Of a stretch of 64,000 bases of DNA, positions 62,856-64,000 are shown one piece after another. Under the pieces are notes generated by a model. The model searched no databases and was not told where the DNA came from. It worked only from the letters and a program-made list of their open reading frames with translations. Within the stretch, counting starts at the first letter, position 1; the number at the start of each line of letters is the position of its first letter. Position numbers and translations under genes: made by a program. The stretch is from Caulobacter sp. 602-2. Lineage in GTDB: Bacteria; Pseudomonadota; Alphaproteobacteria; Caulobacterales; Caulobacteraceae. The stretch spans positions 434,001 to 498,000 of the forward strand of contig NZ_JAAKGT010000002.1 in assembly GCF_011043625.1 (NCBI RefSeq), read 5' to 3'.

Positions 62856-63581
62856 CTAGTTCGGCGTATAGGCCTGCCCGTCGCCGATGAAGCGGCGGGC
62901 GGCGAGCTTGCCGGCCTCGAGCACCTGGGCCTGGCGCGCCCGCTCGAGCGCGTCGGCGCGGCCTTGGGCGGCGATCAGGGTCTGCAGCTGCTGATCCTGC
63001 TTGATGGCCAGGGCCTGCAATTGGTTGGCCGCCTGCTGGGCTTGAAGCCCACCGGTGGCGCCCTGGCTCTGCCCGACCAGTTGGTTGATCAGGGCGGCGT
63101 CGCCCTGGACGTTCTCGACGACCTGCGACTGAACCTGCAGGGCCTGGCGGTAGGCGGACATCGCCGCCTTGGCCTGATCCTTGGCCAGAGCGACGAGCTG
63201 ACCGGTGGAGGCTGAGCCGTCGAGGCTGGCGGGGAACAGCTTGTCGAGCGTCGCTTGGGTGGACGACACGCTGAACGCCACCCCCTCGGCCTTGGCCATC
63301 AGCTGGTCGATCTTGGTCAGGGCGGAGCTGATCTGGCTGAGCGAGGAGTAGTCCAGGCTCTTGAGCTGCCGGGCCTGGTTCTGCAGCATCTGCGCTTGGT
63401 TCTGCAGGGCGGTGAGCTGATTGTTGACCTGCTGCAGGGCCCGCGCCGCCGACAGGAGGTTCTGGGCGTAGTTTTGCGGGTCGAACACCGCCAGCTGCGC
63501 GGCGGCCGGTGCCGGCGCGGGCGGCCAGGTCCCCGCGATCAATGCTGCGGACAAGCAGGTGGCCAGACGGGGTCCGGTCAT
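62856..63581 (-). CDS. trbJ: Conjugal transfer protein TrbJ (VirB5-like)
   Basis: About 241 residues from ATG 63581, which overlaps the trbE stop. Signal peptide (ATCLSAALIAGTWPPAPAPA), DPQNYAQNLLSAARALQQVN and a long Gln-rich coiled-coil (NQLTALQNQAQMLQNQARQL; LQAQQAANQLQALAIKQDQQ), ending in ARRFIGDGQAYTPN. Minor pilus/entry-exclusion-related component. Confidence 0.92.
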   Translation of the reverse strand: MTGPRLATCLSAALIAGTWPPAPAPAAAQLAVFDPQNYAQNLLSAARALQQVNNQLTALQNQAQMLQNQARQLKSLDYSSLSQISSALTKIDQLMAKAEGVAFSVSSTQATLDKLFPASLDGSASTGQLVALAKDQAKAAMSAYRQALQVQSQVVENVQGDAALINQLVGQSQGATGGLQAQQAANQLQALAIKQDQQLQTLIAAQGRADALERARQAQVLEAGKLAARRFIGDGQAYTPN

Positions 63582-64000
63582 GAGGCGTCTCCTTCTTGGT
63601 GCGAATAATCGACGGCGAGATCGGCCGCCCACGGTAGGCCGCGCGCGTCGAGCAGCCGGGCGGCGAAGGGCAGTGTCGAGGCCGCGCCCAGCAGGCGATC
63701 GATCAGGTTCTGGGCCGCTGGATCGGACGCTCCGCAGATCGCCAGGGCGACAGGTCCCATGGCGAGCTGGAACAGGCGATTGCCCTGCCGCGATTGCAGA
63801 TAGTAGTCGCGCTTGGGCGTGGCCCGCGCGATCAGCTCGATCTGGCGATCATTGAGCCCGAACCCCTCGTAGGCTTGGCGCGACAAGGGCTCGATAGCCC
63901 GGTCGTTGGCCAGGAAGATCCGCTGAGGGCAGCTTTCGATCAGAACGGGCGCGATGACGCTATCGGCGATGTCGGCCAGAGATTGCGTTGCGAAGACCAC
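63578..64000 (-). CDS. trbE: TrbE conjugation ATPase (VirB4-like), C-terminal part only
   Basis: The last 140 residues of TrbE; the rest lies beyond the right edge. Family-specific stretches: VFATQSLADIADSVIAPVLI, ESCPQRIFLANDRA, EGFGLNDRQIELIARATPKR, YYLQSRQGNRLFQLAMGPVA. It powers pilus assembly. First visible gene of the leftward trb operon. Confidence 0.93.
   Translation of the reverse strand: MVFATQSLADIADSVIAPVLIESCPQRIFLANDRAIEPLSRQAYEGFGLNDRQIELIARATPKRDYYLQSRQGNRLFQLAMGPVALAICGASDPAAQNLIDRLLGAASTLPFAARLLDARGLPWAADLAVDYSHQEGDAS

Larger units (their letters stand above)
52780..64000. mobile_element. End of an integrative conjugative element (Tn4371/RP4-like), right part off window
   Basis: From the radC break onward: AT-richer spacers, many small orphan genes, typical ICE families (DUF736, DUF2274, DUF3606, AlpA-like HTH) and a trbE-J-L-F-G-I operon reading leftward. 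This gene order is that of Tn4371-family and RP4 mating-pair-formation modules. The integrase, relaxase, traG and trbBCD would lie beyond 64000. The left boundary is set by loss of RadC similarity and is good to about 20 bases. Confidence 0.82.

Overview
This is high-GC DNA from an alphaproteobacterium, most likely Caulobacter or a close relative. That inference rests on three large TonB-dependent receptors with Caulobacter-style N-termini, Caulobacter-type GC-rich intergenic repeats, and the general protein flavour; no rRNA or tRNA is present to confirm it.

Layout. (1) 1-7.5 kb is a defence-like island: a NERD-nuclease/double protein kinase (partial, runs off the left edge), a RecB-like nuclease/RNase H/SF1 helicase fusion, and a divergent WYL regulator with a palindrome between them. 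(2) 8-16.4 kb holds a STN-type TonB receptor and then a second TonB receptor with an S9 peptidase; the second unit is preceded by a complete tandem glycine riboswitch, an unusual pairing. (3) 16.6-19.8 kb is a solute-binding lipoprotein divergent from a TctD/TctE-like two-component system. (4) 19.8-30.0 kb is a tightly coupled cellulose operon: fused bcsA-bcsB, bcsC, bcsD, bcsZ and a small last gene. (5) 30.5-42.2 kb looks like a sugar-acid/uronate locus: kdgD dehydratase, LysR regulator, type B carboxylesterase, parallel beta-helix protein, Tat-exported protein of unknown function, MFS permease and a TonB receptor.

(6) 42.3-52.5 kb is housekeeping and stress: a BlaI/M56 pair, glnE, an EF-hand protein, an ECF sigma factor with two membrane partners, the msrPQ methionine sulfoxide reductase system and an M19 dipeptidase. 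Four copies of one mosaic palindromic repeat lie here and near 34 kb, one of them inside the msrQ reading frame. (7) At about 52.78 kb a radC gene is cut off after its C-terminal 53 codons, and everything to the right is foreign: small cargo genes, a transglutaminase, an HWE-type kinase, DUF3606/DUF736/DUF2274 proteins, an AlpA-like DNA-binding protein and a trbE-J-L-F-G-I mating-pair-formation operon. This is the end of a Tn4371/RP4-like integrative conjugative element that continues beyond the window.

The most notable items are the glycine riboswitch on a TonB receptor/peptidase unit, the NERD-kinase plus nuclease-helicase plus WYL island, the repeat absorbed into msrQ, and the radC/ICE junction. 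Functions are assigned from motifs read by eye; no database search was run.
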